From Methanothrix sp. (GTDB taxonomy: Archaea; Halobacteriota; Methanosarcinia; Methanotrichales; Methanotrichaceae), in the NCBI GenBank assembly GCA_028682845.1, contig JAJRAT010000075.1:1-5192 (forward strand): a stretch of 5,192 bases of DNA, written 5' to 3'. The notes beneath the pieces were generated by a model that saw only the letters and a list, made by a program, of their open reading frames with translations, was not told the origin of the DNA and ran no database searches. The translations under genes and the position numbers were made by a program. Shown piece after piece: positions 1-4,532 of the stretch. Numbering within the stretch: position 1 is the first letter of the stretch; every line of letters starts with the position of its first letter.

Positions 1-44
1 GAGGCGAGGGCAGCAGCGATAAATAATCTCTTGTAATCAGCCAT
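1..44 (-). CDS. N-terminus of a probable secreted or membrane-anchored protein (partial)
   Basis: An ATG at 44-42 on the minus strand opens a frame that runs off the left edge after 14 codons. It reads MADYKRLFIAAALA: a short basic n-region (K5, R6) followed by a hydrophobic alanine-rich stretch. This is the start expected of a signal peptide or N-terminal membrane anchor. There is no Shine-Dalgarno sequence before the ATG. A box A-like TATTTAAT (minus strand, 71-78) lies about 31 bases upstream, the distance expected for a leaderless or very short-leader archaeal transcript. The gene would be divergent from thiL. Function cannot be told from 14 residues. The alternative is that this is a chance frame, but start, promoter spacing and residue pattern agree. 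Confidence 0.5.
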   Translation of the reverse strand, partial: MADYKRLFIAAALA

Positions 45-61
45 GTTATTAGTAGACTGTA

Positions 62-80
62 ATTTCTAAAATTAAATAGC
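62..80. promoter_or_regulatory. Shared AT-rich divergent promoter (box A candidates) between thiL and the leftward gene
   Basis: This is the only AT-rich block in the 62 bases between the two divergent starts. On the minus strand TATTTAAT (71-78) sits about 31 bases before the ATG at 44. On the plus strand AAATTAAATA is positioned to start transcription near 95-100, just before thiL. One AT block serving both directions is an inference from spacing. No transcript data support it. Confidence 0.4.
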
Positions 81-106
81 CATCTGATGGGCTAGGGCGG
101 CGGGAT

Positions 107-1057
107 ATGTCACAGGACGGTGCGATGGGCGAGCGGGATCTGATCAGGCGGATCTCGGAGATTTTAGGGGGCGTGGAGAACGACGACTGCGCGGTGATCG
201 ATGCAGGCGACCGCTACCTGGTCGCCACCACGGACATGCTGCACCGCCAGACCGACTTTCCTGATATCATGAATCCCTGGCAGATGGGCTGGATGGCCGT
301 CGCCGTGAACTTGAGCGACATCGCCGCCATGGGGGCAGAGCCCGCAGGCGTCCTCATCGCCGCCGGACTTTCGCCGGATGCGGATCTCTATTTTATCGAC
401 GAGCTGTTCTCCGGCTTTGGAGACTGCGCCGCCTACTACGGCACGCGAATCCTGGGCGGTGACACCGACGCGCACCGGGAATTGACCATCACCGGCACGG
501 CTCTTGGATTTGTGGAGAAGGATCTCGTGCTGCGCCGCCGCGGGGCGCGGGTGGGCGACCTGCTCTGCACCACGGGTGCGCTGGGGGGCGCGGGCGCGGG
601 CCTGCGCGCGTGGAAGAAGGGAGAACTGCAAAGCGAGTTCATCTTGAAGCTGCTGGAGCCTGAGCCCCGGCTTAAGGAAGGGCGACTTCTGGCGAAGAGC
701 CGCGCGGTCACGGCCATGATGGACAACAGCGACGGCCTCGCGCTCTCGCTCTCGGATCTATCCGAGGTGAGCCGGGTGGGCTTCGTGGTTTACGAGGACC
801 GGCTGCCGATTGCGCCCGGCATCGAGAAGATGGTCGGGCATGAGGAAGCGGTCGAGTTGGTGATGAGCGCTGGCGGGGATTTCGAGCTGGTGTTCACGGT
901 CAAGCCGGAAGGGCTGGAAGCGGCGAAGAAAGCGGGCGAGGTGACGGTGATCGGGGAAGTGGTGGAGGAAGGGATCTGGATGGAAAAGGCGGGCGAGAGG
1001 AGGCGGGTGCAGGGAAAGGGGTACGAGCACAAGATTGGTGGCCATAAAATTGATTAG
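107..1057 (+). CDS. thiL: Thiamine-monophosphate kinase ThiL
   Basis: ThiL phosphorylates thiamine monophosphate with ATP to make thiamine diphosphate, the last step of the pathway, in the cytosol. The 316 residues match the family's usual length. They show the PurM/AIR-synthase-type fold in order: acidic metal loop D26-D27-C-A, TTD at 41-43, NLSDIAAMGAEP at 68-79, GGDTD at 117-121, DNSDG at 206-210, and the C-terminal GGDFELVFT at 256-264. Two positions differ from the common bacterial form as I recall it: N207 where DISDG is usual, and G257 where GEDYEL is usual. I believe such variants occur in archaea. An alternative start at 125 (M7) gives MGERDLIRRI, close to the usual family N-terminus, and is preceded by the weak SD-like AGGACGGTG. 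The start at 107 has only G-rich sequence before it. No other thi gene is nearby. The stop lies 24 bases from the moaA stop (convergent). Confidence 0.93.
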   Translation: MSQDGAMGERDLIRRISEILGGVENDDCAVIDAGDRYLVATTDMLHRQTDFPDIMNPWQMGWMAVAVNLSDIAAMGAEPAGVLIAAGLSPDADLYFIDELFSGFGDCAAYYGTRILGGDTDAHRELTITGTALGFVEKDLVLRRRGARVGDLLCTTGALGGAGAGLRAWKKGELQSEFILKLLEPEPRLKEGRLLAKSRAVTAMMDNSDGLALSLSDLSEVSRVGFVVYEDRLPIAPGIEKMVGHEEAVELVMSAGGDFELVFTVKPEGLEAAKKAGEVTVIGEVVEEGIWMEKAGERRRVQGKGYEHKIGGHKID

Positions 1058-1077
1058 AATTGGAAACGGACAATAAA

Positions 1078-1096
1078 CCGGCTAACGAGCTGCCGG
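1078..1096. other. Short inverted repeat at the end of moaA, beside the convergent thiL stop
   Basis: CCGGC (1078-1082) and GCCGG (1092-1096) can pair over a 9-base loop and straddle the moaA stop codon. No T-run follows on either strand, so it is weak as an intrinsic terminator. Minus-strand sequence just beyond moaA is moderately T-rich, which could be enough for archaeal termination. Confidence 0.25.
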
Positions 1097-1984
1097 ACAC
1101 AACCTATCTTTTGCGCCAAAATACGGCTCACGTCTCTCGTTCGCCTCTCGCAGCAGCCCTTTGATCCTCTCGCAGTCGCAGGTCCCGATATCGATCAAAT
1201 TGTCGCTGCGCAGCAAACAGGGCTTAATCTTCCCGTCCGATGTCACCCGCAGCCGGGTGCAGTTGGCGCAAAACTCGGTGTTGTCCATAGGCCGGACCAC
1301 CTCGACCTCCGCCCCGTCCAGGTAGTACTTCTTGCGCCGGTGCATCTCGCGGGTGCTGACCCGGTCCGCCTGCGCCTGCAAACTTTTTTCGATGCCCTCG
1401 ATGTCGCCCGAAACGCCCAGGCTTTGCAGATCCAGAAGCTCGATGAGCTGCAGTATCAGACCATTGCGGCGGCAGAACTCGATCATCTCGGGAATTTCGG
1501 CCTCATTCTTCTTCAGGACCACCACGTTCAGCTTGATCGGAACCAGCCCGTTCTCTTTCGCCGCATCGATTCCCGCCAGCACCATCTCCAGGTCGCCTTC
1601 CTTGCAGCCCGTGATGGCGGCGTAGGTCTCCGGCTTGAGGGAATCCAGGCTCACATTCACCCGGCTCAGCCCGGCCTCGGAGAGCGCCTTCGCCTGCTCG
1701 GCCAGGAAGATGCCGTTGGTGGTCAGGGAGATGTTCAGGTCCTTTGGCATCTGCCGGATCAGATCGGCCAGATCACGACGGAGCAGCGGCTCTCCGCCCG
1801 TGAACTTCAGCGAGCGTATGCCCAAATCGCGGGCGGCCTTCACCACACTCACCACCATCTCACCGGAGATCTCCTTTTCAGGCTTAACCTCGCCCTCGTG
1901 GTGGCAGTAGATGCATTTGAGATTGCAGCGAGGCGTGAGGGCAATTCGAAGGCCCGTGACCTTTCGCCCGTAGGAGTCGACCAT
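1082..1984 (-). CDS. moaA: GTP 3',8-cyclase MoaA (radical SAM, molybdopterin synthesis)
   Basis: MoaA converts GTP to 3',8-cyclo-7,8-dihydro-GTP, the first step of molybdopterin cofactor synthesis. Residues here are numbered from a TTG at 2047. The radical-SAM cluster motif is C41-x3-C45-x2-C48, followed by TGGEP at 83-87, TTNG at 109-112 and NVSLDS at 131-136. The second 4Fe-4S cluster has C260-x2-C263-x13-C277, the spacing expected of MoaA rather than other radical-SAM enzymes. The protein ends DRLCPAAR and lacks the Gly-Gly tail of bacterial MoaA, as I expect for the archaeal type. The start is uncertain: TTG 2047, ATG 2014, ATG 1996 and ATG 1984 are in frame and none has a good SD. I chose ATG 1984 (MVDSYGRKV) because archaeal homologues begin a few residues before the GR. 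It follows a membrane-protein gene on the same strand and has no box A of its own that I can see, so co-transcription is likely. Confidence 0.93.
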   Translation of the reverse strand: MVDSYGRKVTGLRIALTPRCNLKCIYCHHEGEVKPEKEISGEMVVSVVKAARDLGIRSLKFTGGEPLLRRDLADLIRQMPKDLNISLTTNGIFLAEQAKALSEAGLSRVNVSLDSLKPETYAAITGCKEGDLEMVLAGIDAAKENGLVPIKLNVVVLKKNEAEIPEMIEFCRRNGLILQLIELLDLQSLGVSGDIEGIEKSLQAQADRVSTREMHRRKKYYLDGAEVEVVRPMDNTEFCANCTRLRVTSDGKIKPCLLRSDNLIDIGTCDCERIKGLLREANERREPYFGAKDRLCPAAR

Positions 1985-2020
1985 CTTCGTCGGCATAGTT
2001 GCAGGAGCTAACATGCTGCT

Positions 2021-2039
2021 AGTATTAGAACCTAATACT
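2021..2039. repeat. Perfect 19-bp inverted repeat before the moaA ATGs (candidate operator or leader hairpin)
   Basis: AGTATTAG, a 3-base spacer AAC, then CTAATACT: both 8-base arms match perfectly. On the minus strand it ends 6 bases before the ATG at 2014. It lies inside the longest possible reading frame of moaA, which starts with TTG at 2047. The symmetry and size suit a dimeric DNA-binding regulator. In RNA it would form a hairpin where a ribosome binding site would be expected. Which of these applies, if either, cannot be told from sequence. Confidence 0.5.
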
Positions 2040-2069
2040 CGATTCAAAACACTACACTCGATTCAAAAC
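2037..2069. repeat. Two 14-bp direct repeats in the moaA leader
   Basis: ACTCGATTCAAAAC occurs at 2037-2050 and again at 2056-2069, a 19-base period with identical copies. The first copy overlaps the end of the inverted repeat at 2021-2039. The pair lies between the membrane-protein gene and moaA, in leader position for moaA. Confidence 0.7.
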
Positions 2070-2082
2070 TCGCATCGAATAC

Positions 2083-2127
2083 GATCTCAGTGCCGGATCT
2101 CAGTACTTCTCAGTACTCGATCTCACC
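2083..2127. repeat. Cluster of short direct repeats at the end of the membrane-protein gene
   Basis: GATCTCAGT occurs at 2083-2091 and 2096-2104. TCTCAGTACT is present as a perfect head-to-tail 10-base pair at 2098-2107 and 2108-2117. GATCTCA recurs at 2119-2125. The two AGTACT copies (2102-2107, 2112-2117) are self-complementary and could pair as a 6-base stem with a 4-base loop. The cluster contains the stop codon of the membrane-protein gene (2110-2112), so the last coding bases are part of the repeat. Confidence 0.6.
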
Positions 2128-2502
2128 AAGGCTCTTCTTCAGATAATTGAGCAGCGTCATGGACACGATCATGCAGATGGCCAGGCCCGAGAGCGGCTCC
2201 TCCCAGGATTGCCGGTTTGCCGAGAAGGAATACATGATGCCGCCGGACAGAAGCGTCAGCATCAGCGTGGCCATCAGGGAAACCAGCATCGACCACATGA
2301 TGGAGCCGACCTCGTACCTCTCGAAGAAGGATGCAGATAGGACAAAGGCGACCGCGGCGATTATCAGAATGAGGGATAAGGGCAGCGAAGGCCCATAGCG
2401 GAATAGCTGAATCAGACCCAGGGCAAGGACCATCATAACTACAGACAGCAGCCCTGAAGCCAAAAAAGCCTTCAGAATGTAGTTGTCAAACCGAAACTCC
2501 AT
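2110..2502 (-). CDS. Small four-helix integral membrane protein of unknown function
   Basis: I do not recognise this 130-residue protein. Four hydrophobic segments are visible, at about 12-34, 40-59, 66-92 and 103-121. They are separated by short loops: R35-Y36-G37-P38, the charged E61-R62-Y63-E64, and N96-R97-Q98-S99-W100-E101-E102. The tail is basic then acidic (K122-K123, ending GEIEY). Both termini are predicted cytosolic by the positive-inside rule. No signal peptide, cysteine motif or catalytic signature is seen. The ATG at 2502 is supported by GGGAGAG (minus strand, 2508-2514) five bases upstream and by a box A further up. It lies 63 or more bases upstream of moaA on the same strand and probably shares its transcript. 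That position would suit a transport or regulatory partner, but this is only an inference. The N-terminus MEFRFDNYILKA resembles small conserved membrane proteins of methanogens, from memory and without certainty. Confidence 0.8.
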   Translation of the reverse strand: MEFRFDNYILKAFLASGLLSVVMMVLALGLIQLFRYGPSLPLSLILIIAAVAFVLSASFFERYEVGSIMWSMLVSLMATLMLTLLSGGIMYSFSANRQSWEEPLSGLAICMIVSMTLLNYLKKSLGEIEY

Positions 2503-2507
2503 TCCAA

Positions 2508-2545
2508 CTCTCCCGGAGCTTTATAGAGCTGTATTGAATATAAAG
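2508..2545 (-). promoter_or_regulatory. Box A promoter and ribosome binding site of the membrane protein-moaA transcript
   Basis: On the minus strand CTTTATATT (2537-2545) is a good match to the archaeal TATA element. Transcription would begin about 25 bases downstream, near 2515-2518, giving a leader of roughly 15 bases that carries GGGAGAG (2508-2514), five bases from the ATG at 2502. A second TATA-like stretch at 2520-2527 is too close to the ATG to be used with that SD. Confidence 0.55.
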
Positions 2546-2564
2546 ATTGTGTAACGTCTCTGCA

Positions 2565-2578
2565 TTCGCACTTGCGAA
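2565..2578. repeat. Small inverted repeat just upstream of the box A
   Basis: TTCGC (2565-2569), spacer ACTT, GCGAA (2574-2578). It is centred about 30 bases upstream of the minus-strand box A, where an activator could bind. Five-base arms are short enough to be chance. Confidence 0.25.
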
Positions 2579-2639
2579 ATGAGAACCTGGACTTGAAGTA
2601 GTGGCCCAAGTAGTCGGCATGAATAGCTGACTGCTCGGG

Positions 2640-2668
2640 CTTGATTAGTTAACTTGATTAATTATCAA
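2640..2668. promoter_or_regulatory. AT-rich candidate promoter/operator of the sulfurtransferase gene
   Basis: CTTGATTA occurs twice in direct orientation (2640-2647, 2653-2660). TTGAT (2654-2658) pairs with ATCAA (2664-2668) around a 5-base centre. This is the most AT-rich block upstream of the plus-strand sulfurtransferase and contains weak box A candidates (TTAATTAT). The remaining divergent region (about 2579-2736) holds a short AAGTAGT direct repeat (2596-2602, 2608-2614) and no gene that I can see. Confidence 0.3.
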
Positions 2669-2736
2669 AGCCGAAGTATCATAAGCAAATCTTGAAGCAG
2701 TCCACCATTCCTTCAAACCATCCAAGAATCATCTTT

Positions 2737-2744
2737 GAGGTGAT
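2737..2744 (+). promoter_or_regulatory. Strong Shine-Dalgarno fixing the TTG start of the sulfurtransferase
   Basis: GAGGTGAT, extending to GAGGTGATC at 2745, can pair over nine bases with the usual 3' end of archaeal 16S rRNA. It sits four bases before TTG 2749-2751. This decides the non-ATG start. Confidence 0.75.
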
Positions 2745-2748
2745 CTAA

Positions 2749-3633
2749 TTGAAGACCTATCCTTATCCTCCCGGCAAGAGCATCGTGAAATGGGTATCGA
2801 CAGAGTGGCTAAAAGAGCACATCAACGATGATTTCGCTATCCTGGATGTGCAGCCGAATGTGCACGACTACATCATGGGACACATCCCGCGGGCCGTTTA
2901 TCTGAACGAGGGGCTCCTCCGGTCTGCCTGGAACGGTCTTCCCGCCATGTACGTTCCGCCGGAAGGCATTTCTGCAGTCTTCGGTCGCACCGGAATTGCA
3001 GCCGACCGGCCCGTCCTCGTCTATTCGGGCGCAGGCCGCTACAGCCGGTGCGCAGCCGGGTCCGGGGACGGGTTGGAGCAGACCATGATGGCCTACTCGC
3101 TCGTGCGCTTCGGGGCCCGGCAGGTCTACATTCTGGACGGCGGCATCGAGAAGTGGAAGGAAGACGGAGGAGAGCTGACCAAGGTCTTTGCGACGTGGAA
3201 GACGGCGAATTTTCAGGCAGATGTGCAGAAGGATTTCTTCGTCGAGTATGAAGAGTTCAAGAGGCTAAAAGACGGCAGCGATGTTGTCCTGCTCGATGCC
3301 AGGCCGTTTGAATCGTACAGGGAAGGCGGGCTGTGGATCAAGAATGGGCACATCCCAGGAGCCCTGAGCCTGCCCTGGAGAACCCTCATGAACAAGGACA
3401 ATGCCAAGCTCATGAAGAGCGACGAGGAGCTGCAGCAGCTAATCGCCAAGCTTGGCATCACACCGGACAAGACCATTATCATCTACTGCGGAACGGGCCG
3501 GGAGGCGACCAACGAGTTCCTGTTCTTCAAGTTCTATCTGGGGCACGAAAAGGTCAGGATCTACGAGGGCTCATTCACTGAGTGGTCGGCACATCCTGAG
3601 AATCCGACTGTAACCGGCGAGAATCCTCGTTAG
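2749..3633 (+). CDS. Two-domain sulfurtransferase (thiosulfate sulfurtransferase / rhodanese)
   Basis: The enzyme moves sulfane sulfur from a donor such as thiosulfate to a thiol or cyanide acceptor through a cysteine persulfide. The 294 residues are the usual length for a tandem rhodanese. The N-terminal domain (about 12-145) has LDVQP at 32-36, GHIPRAVYLN at 44-53 and LDGGIEKWKEDGGEL at 129-143. Its active-site position is Y-S93-G, so it lacks the catalytic cysteine. An extra loop with C101 and GDGLEQTMM (106-114) follows. The C-terminal domain (about 163-285) has LLDARPFESY at 181-190, GHIPGALSLPW at 200-210 and the active loop C247-G-T-G-R-E, which fits the CxxGx[RT] pattern. No signal peptide is present, so it is probably cytosolic. 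The start is TTG, supported by a near-perfect SD. Likely physiological role is sulfane-sulfur delivery. The true donor and acceptor cannot be read from sequence. Confidence 0.9.
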   Translation: MKTYPYPPGKSIVKWVSTEWLKEHINDDFAILDVQPNVHDYIMGHIPRAVYLNEGLLRSAWNGLPAMYVPPEGISAVFGRTGIAADRPVLVYSGAGRYSRCAAGSGDGLEQTMMAYSLVRFGARQVYILDGGIEKWKEDGGELTKVFATWKTANFQADVQKDFFVEYEEFKRLKDGSDVVLLDARPFESYREGGLWIKNGHIPGALSLPWRTLMNKDNAKLMKSDEELQQLIAKLGITPDKTIIIYCGTGREATNEFLFFKFYLGHEKVRIYEGSFTEWSAHPENPTVTGENPR

Positions 3634-3650
3634 GCCCGCTTGCAGCTAAA

Positions 3651-3683
3651 AGCCGGCTGCTATAGAGCTCTTATGAGCCGGCT
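3651..3683. terminator. GC-rich hairpin after the sulfurtransferase (candidate terminator)
   Basis: AGCCGGCT occurs at 3651-3658 and 3676-3683. The octamer is its own reverse complement, so the two copies can pair as an 8-base stem over a 17-base loop. It starts 17 bases after the stop codon. There is no T-run behind it, so classical intrinsic termination is doubtful; transcript end protection or a DNA-level role are alternatives. The loop includes AGAGCTCT, another small palindrome. Confidence 0.35.
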
Positions 3684-3761
3684 AACATGCCTGCGGTTTA
3701 CGAGCAGACCAATAGCCTCTGATCGAAGGAAAAAACCAAATAGCTTGCAAAACCATTATTG

Positions 3762-4400
3762 ATGTCGAACATGAAGCTGAAAGTCAAGATCGCAGGCCCC
3801 AAAGTGCATGATGTGGGCTACCGTGTGTTCCTGCTCAAAAATGCCATGAACCAAGCCCTGCCCGGCCTCTCAACCTACAACTGGGAAGAGAACTGCCAGC
3901 AAGAGGTCGTAGTCCTGGCGGAAGGAGATGAAGCCAGAATCACCGCCTTCTTACAGGCTGTTAAGAAGAAGAAACCCGAGCTGGCTGAAGTCTCCAAGGT
4001 AACATTCGAGGATTACGACGGCGAAGTTGGGCGAATCAGCGAGGTTGCCATGTTTTGCACATTCGTTCAATTGGACAAGGCAATTCCCCTGCTCCTGGAC
4101 ATAAGAGACGACATCAAAGCTGTGCGCAAAACCACTGATGAGACTCTGAGCGAGATCAAAGCTGTGCGCAAAACCACCGATAAGACGCTGAGCGAGATCA
4201 AAGCTGTGCGAGAGAACACGGAAATGATTCCTCAGATTAGCGAAGACATCAAAGAGGTACGGAAAAATACCGACACAATCCCCCAGGTCCTGGAAGAAAT
4301 CAGAGGCATGAGGGAAGACATCCAGCCGGGATATGCGCTTCAATTCGGACAGGTTCAGGCTGATGTTCGGGCGATGAAAGAACGCCTGGGCACGCAGTGA
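3762..4400 (+). CDS. Acylphosphatase-like domain fused to a repeat-built coiled coil
   Basis: Residues are numbered from the in-frame TTG at 3759. The N-terminal part (about 6-97) resembles acylphosphatase, a small enzyme that hydrolyses acyl phosphates. KVHDVGYR (15-22) lines up with the xVQGVGFR phosphate loop, keeping the catalytic arginine as R22. W42-E43-E44-N45 lines up with GWVxN and would supply the catalytic asparagine. EVVVLAEGDEARITAFLQAVK (49-69) matches the following strand and helix. The Q and G of the loop are changed to H17 and D18, so activity is uncertain. The rest (about 103-209) is predicted long helix or coiled coil made of repeats IKAVRKTTDxTLSE at 119, 133 and 147, then longer units at 164 and 181. 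Family acylphosphatases are only about 90 residues, so the tail more than doubles the length. No SD precedes any start (TTG 3759, ATG 3762, ATG 3771). It lies between two sulfur-handling genes. A binding or scaffold role is equally possible. Confidence 0.75.
   Translation: MSNMKLKVKIAGPKVHDVGYRVFLLKNAMNQALPGLSTYNWEENCQQEVVVLAEGDEARITAFLQAVKKKKPELAEVSKVTFEDYDGEVGRISEVAMFCTFVQLDKAIPLLLDIRDDIKAVRKTTDETLSEIKAVRKTTDKTLSEIKAVRENTEMIPQISEDIKEVRKNTDTIPQVLEEIRGMREDIQPGYALQFGQVQADVRAMKERLGTQ
4113..4210 (+). repeat. In-frame 42-bp tandem repeat (about 2.3 copies) coding the coiled coil
   Basis: Copies begin at 4113, 4155 and 4197, each opening with ATCAAAGCTGTGCG. The first two full copies differ at 3 of 42 bases, and the third is recognisable for 14 bases before diverging. 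Each unit codes 14 residues, two heptads, so copy-number change keeps the coiled-coil register. The near identity at DNA level points to recent duplication. Confidence 0.9.
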
Positions 4401-4518
4401 GCGGTTTTAAAACCAGCGGATCATCAATTGCAGGTGAAAATCACCTCCAGCCTCAATTTACAATTGTCGAGCACTCCAAAACAATTCAAAAAAGCATTCA
4501 TGTTATAGCGCGCTAACA
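4401..4518. other. Palindrome-rich intergenic region before the MBL gene
   Basis: No gene is seen here. GGTTTTAAAACC (4403-4414) is a perfect 12-base palindrome starting three bases after the stop of the coiled-coil gene. AGGTGA-AAA-TCACCT (4432-4446) is a perfect inverted repeat with 6-base arms. CAATTG occurs at 4425-4430 and inside ACAATTGT at 4460-4467. The first could end transcription of the upstream gene. The second and third are operator-sized sites ahead of the MBL gene. No convincing box A is visible. Confidence 0.4.
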
Positions 4519-4524
4519 AGGTGA
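4519..4524 (+). promoter_or_regulatory. Ribosome binding site of the MBL-fold gene
   Basis: AGGTGA lies eight bases before ATG 4533. It fixes that start over the in-frame GTG at 4521, which is part of the SD itself. An in-frame TAG at 4506 excludes any start further upstream. Confidence 0.6.
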
Positions 4525-4532
4525 CTCGCAAT

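Noticed and set aside
164..631. Minus-strand open frame of 155 codons opposite thiL
   Set aside because: It is the antisense of a gene with full family motifs, and its product is arginine/histidine/alanine-rich low-complexity sequence without a recognisable fold.
1340..2011. Plus-strand open frame of 223 codons opposite moaA
   Set aside because: Long only because of GC-biased codons in moaA, whose cysteine motifs and order are unmistakable. No SD, and the product is Q/H/L-rich as antisense frames often are.
2041..2109. Molybdenum cofactor riboswitch before moaA
   Set aside because: That riboswitch is a bacterial structured element well over 100 bases long. This spacer is shorter and consists of simple repeats, with no matching helices that I could draw.
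3634..3758. tRNA or small RNA gene in the gap after the sulfurtransferase
   Set aside because: No T-loop GTTCRA motif or cloverleaf pairing is present; only the AGCCGGCT hairpin stands out.
4113..4210. CRISPR-like array
   Set aside because: The repeats are directly adjacent without unique spacers and are in frame within a coding gene.
3951..4343. Minus-strand frame with repeated SFDLAQ-type units
   Set aside because: The repeats are the reverse complement of the coding 42-bp repeat on the plus strand; no independent start signal is seen.
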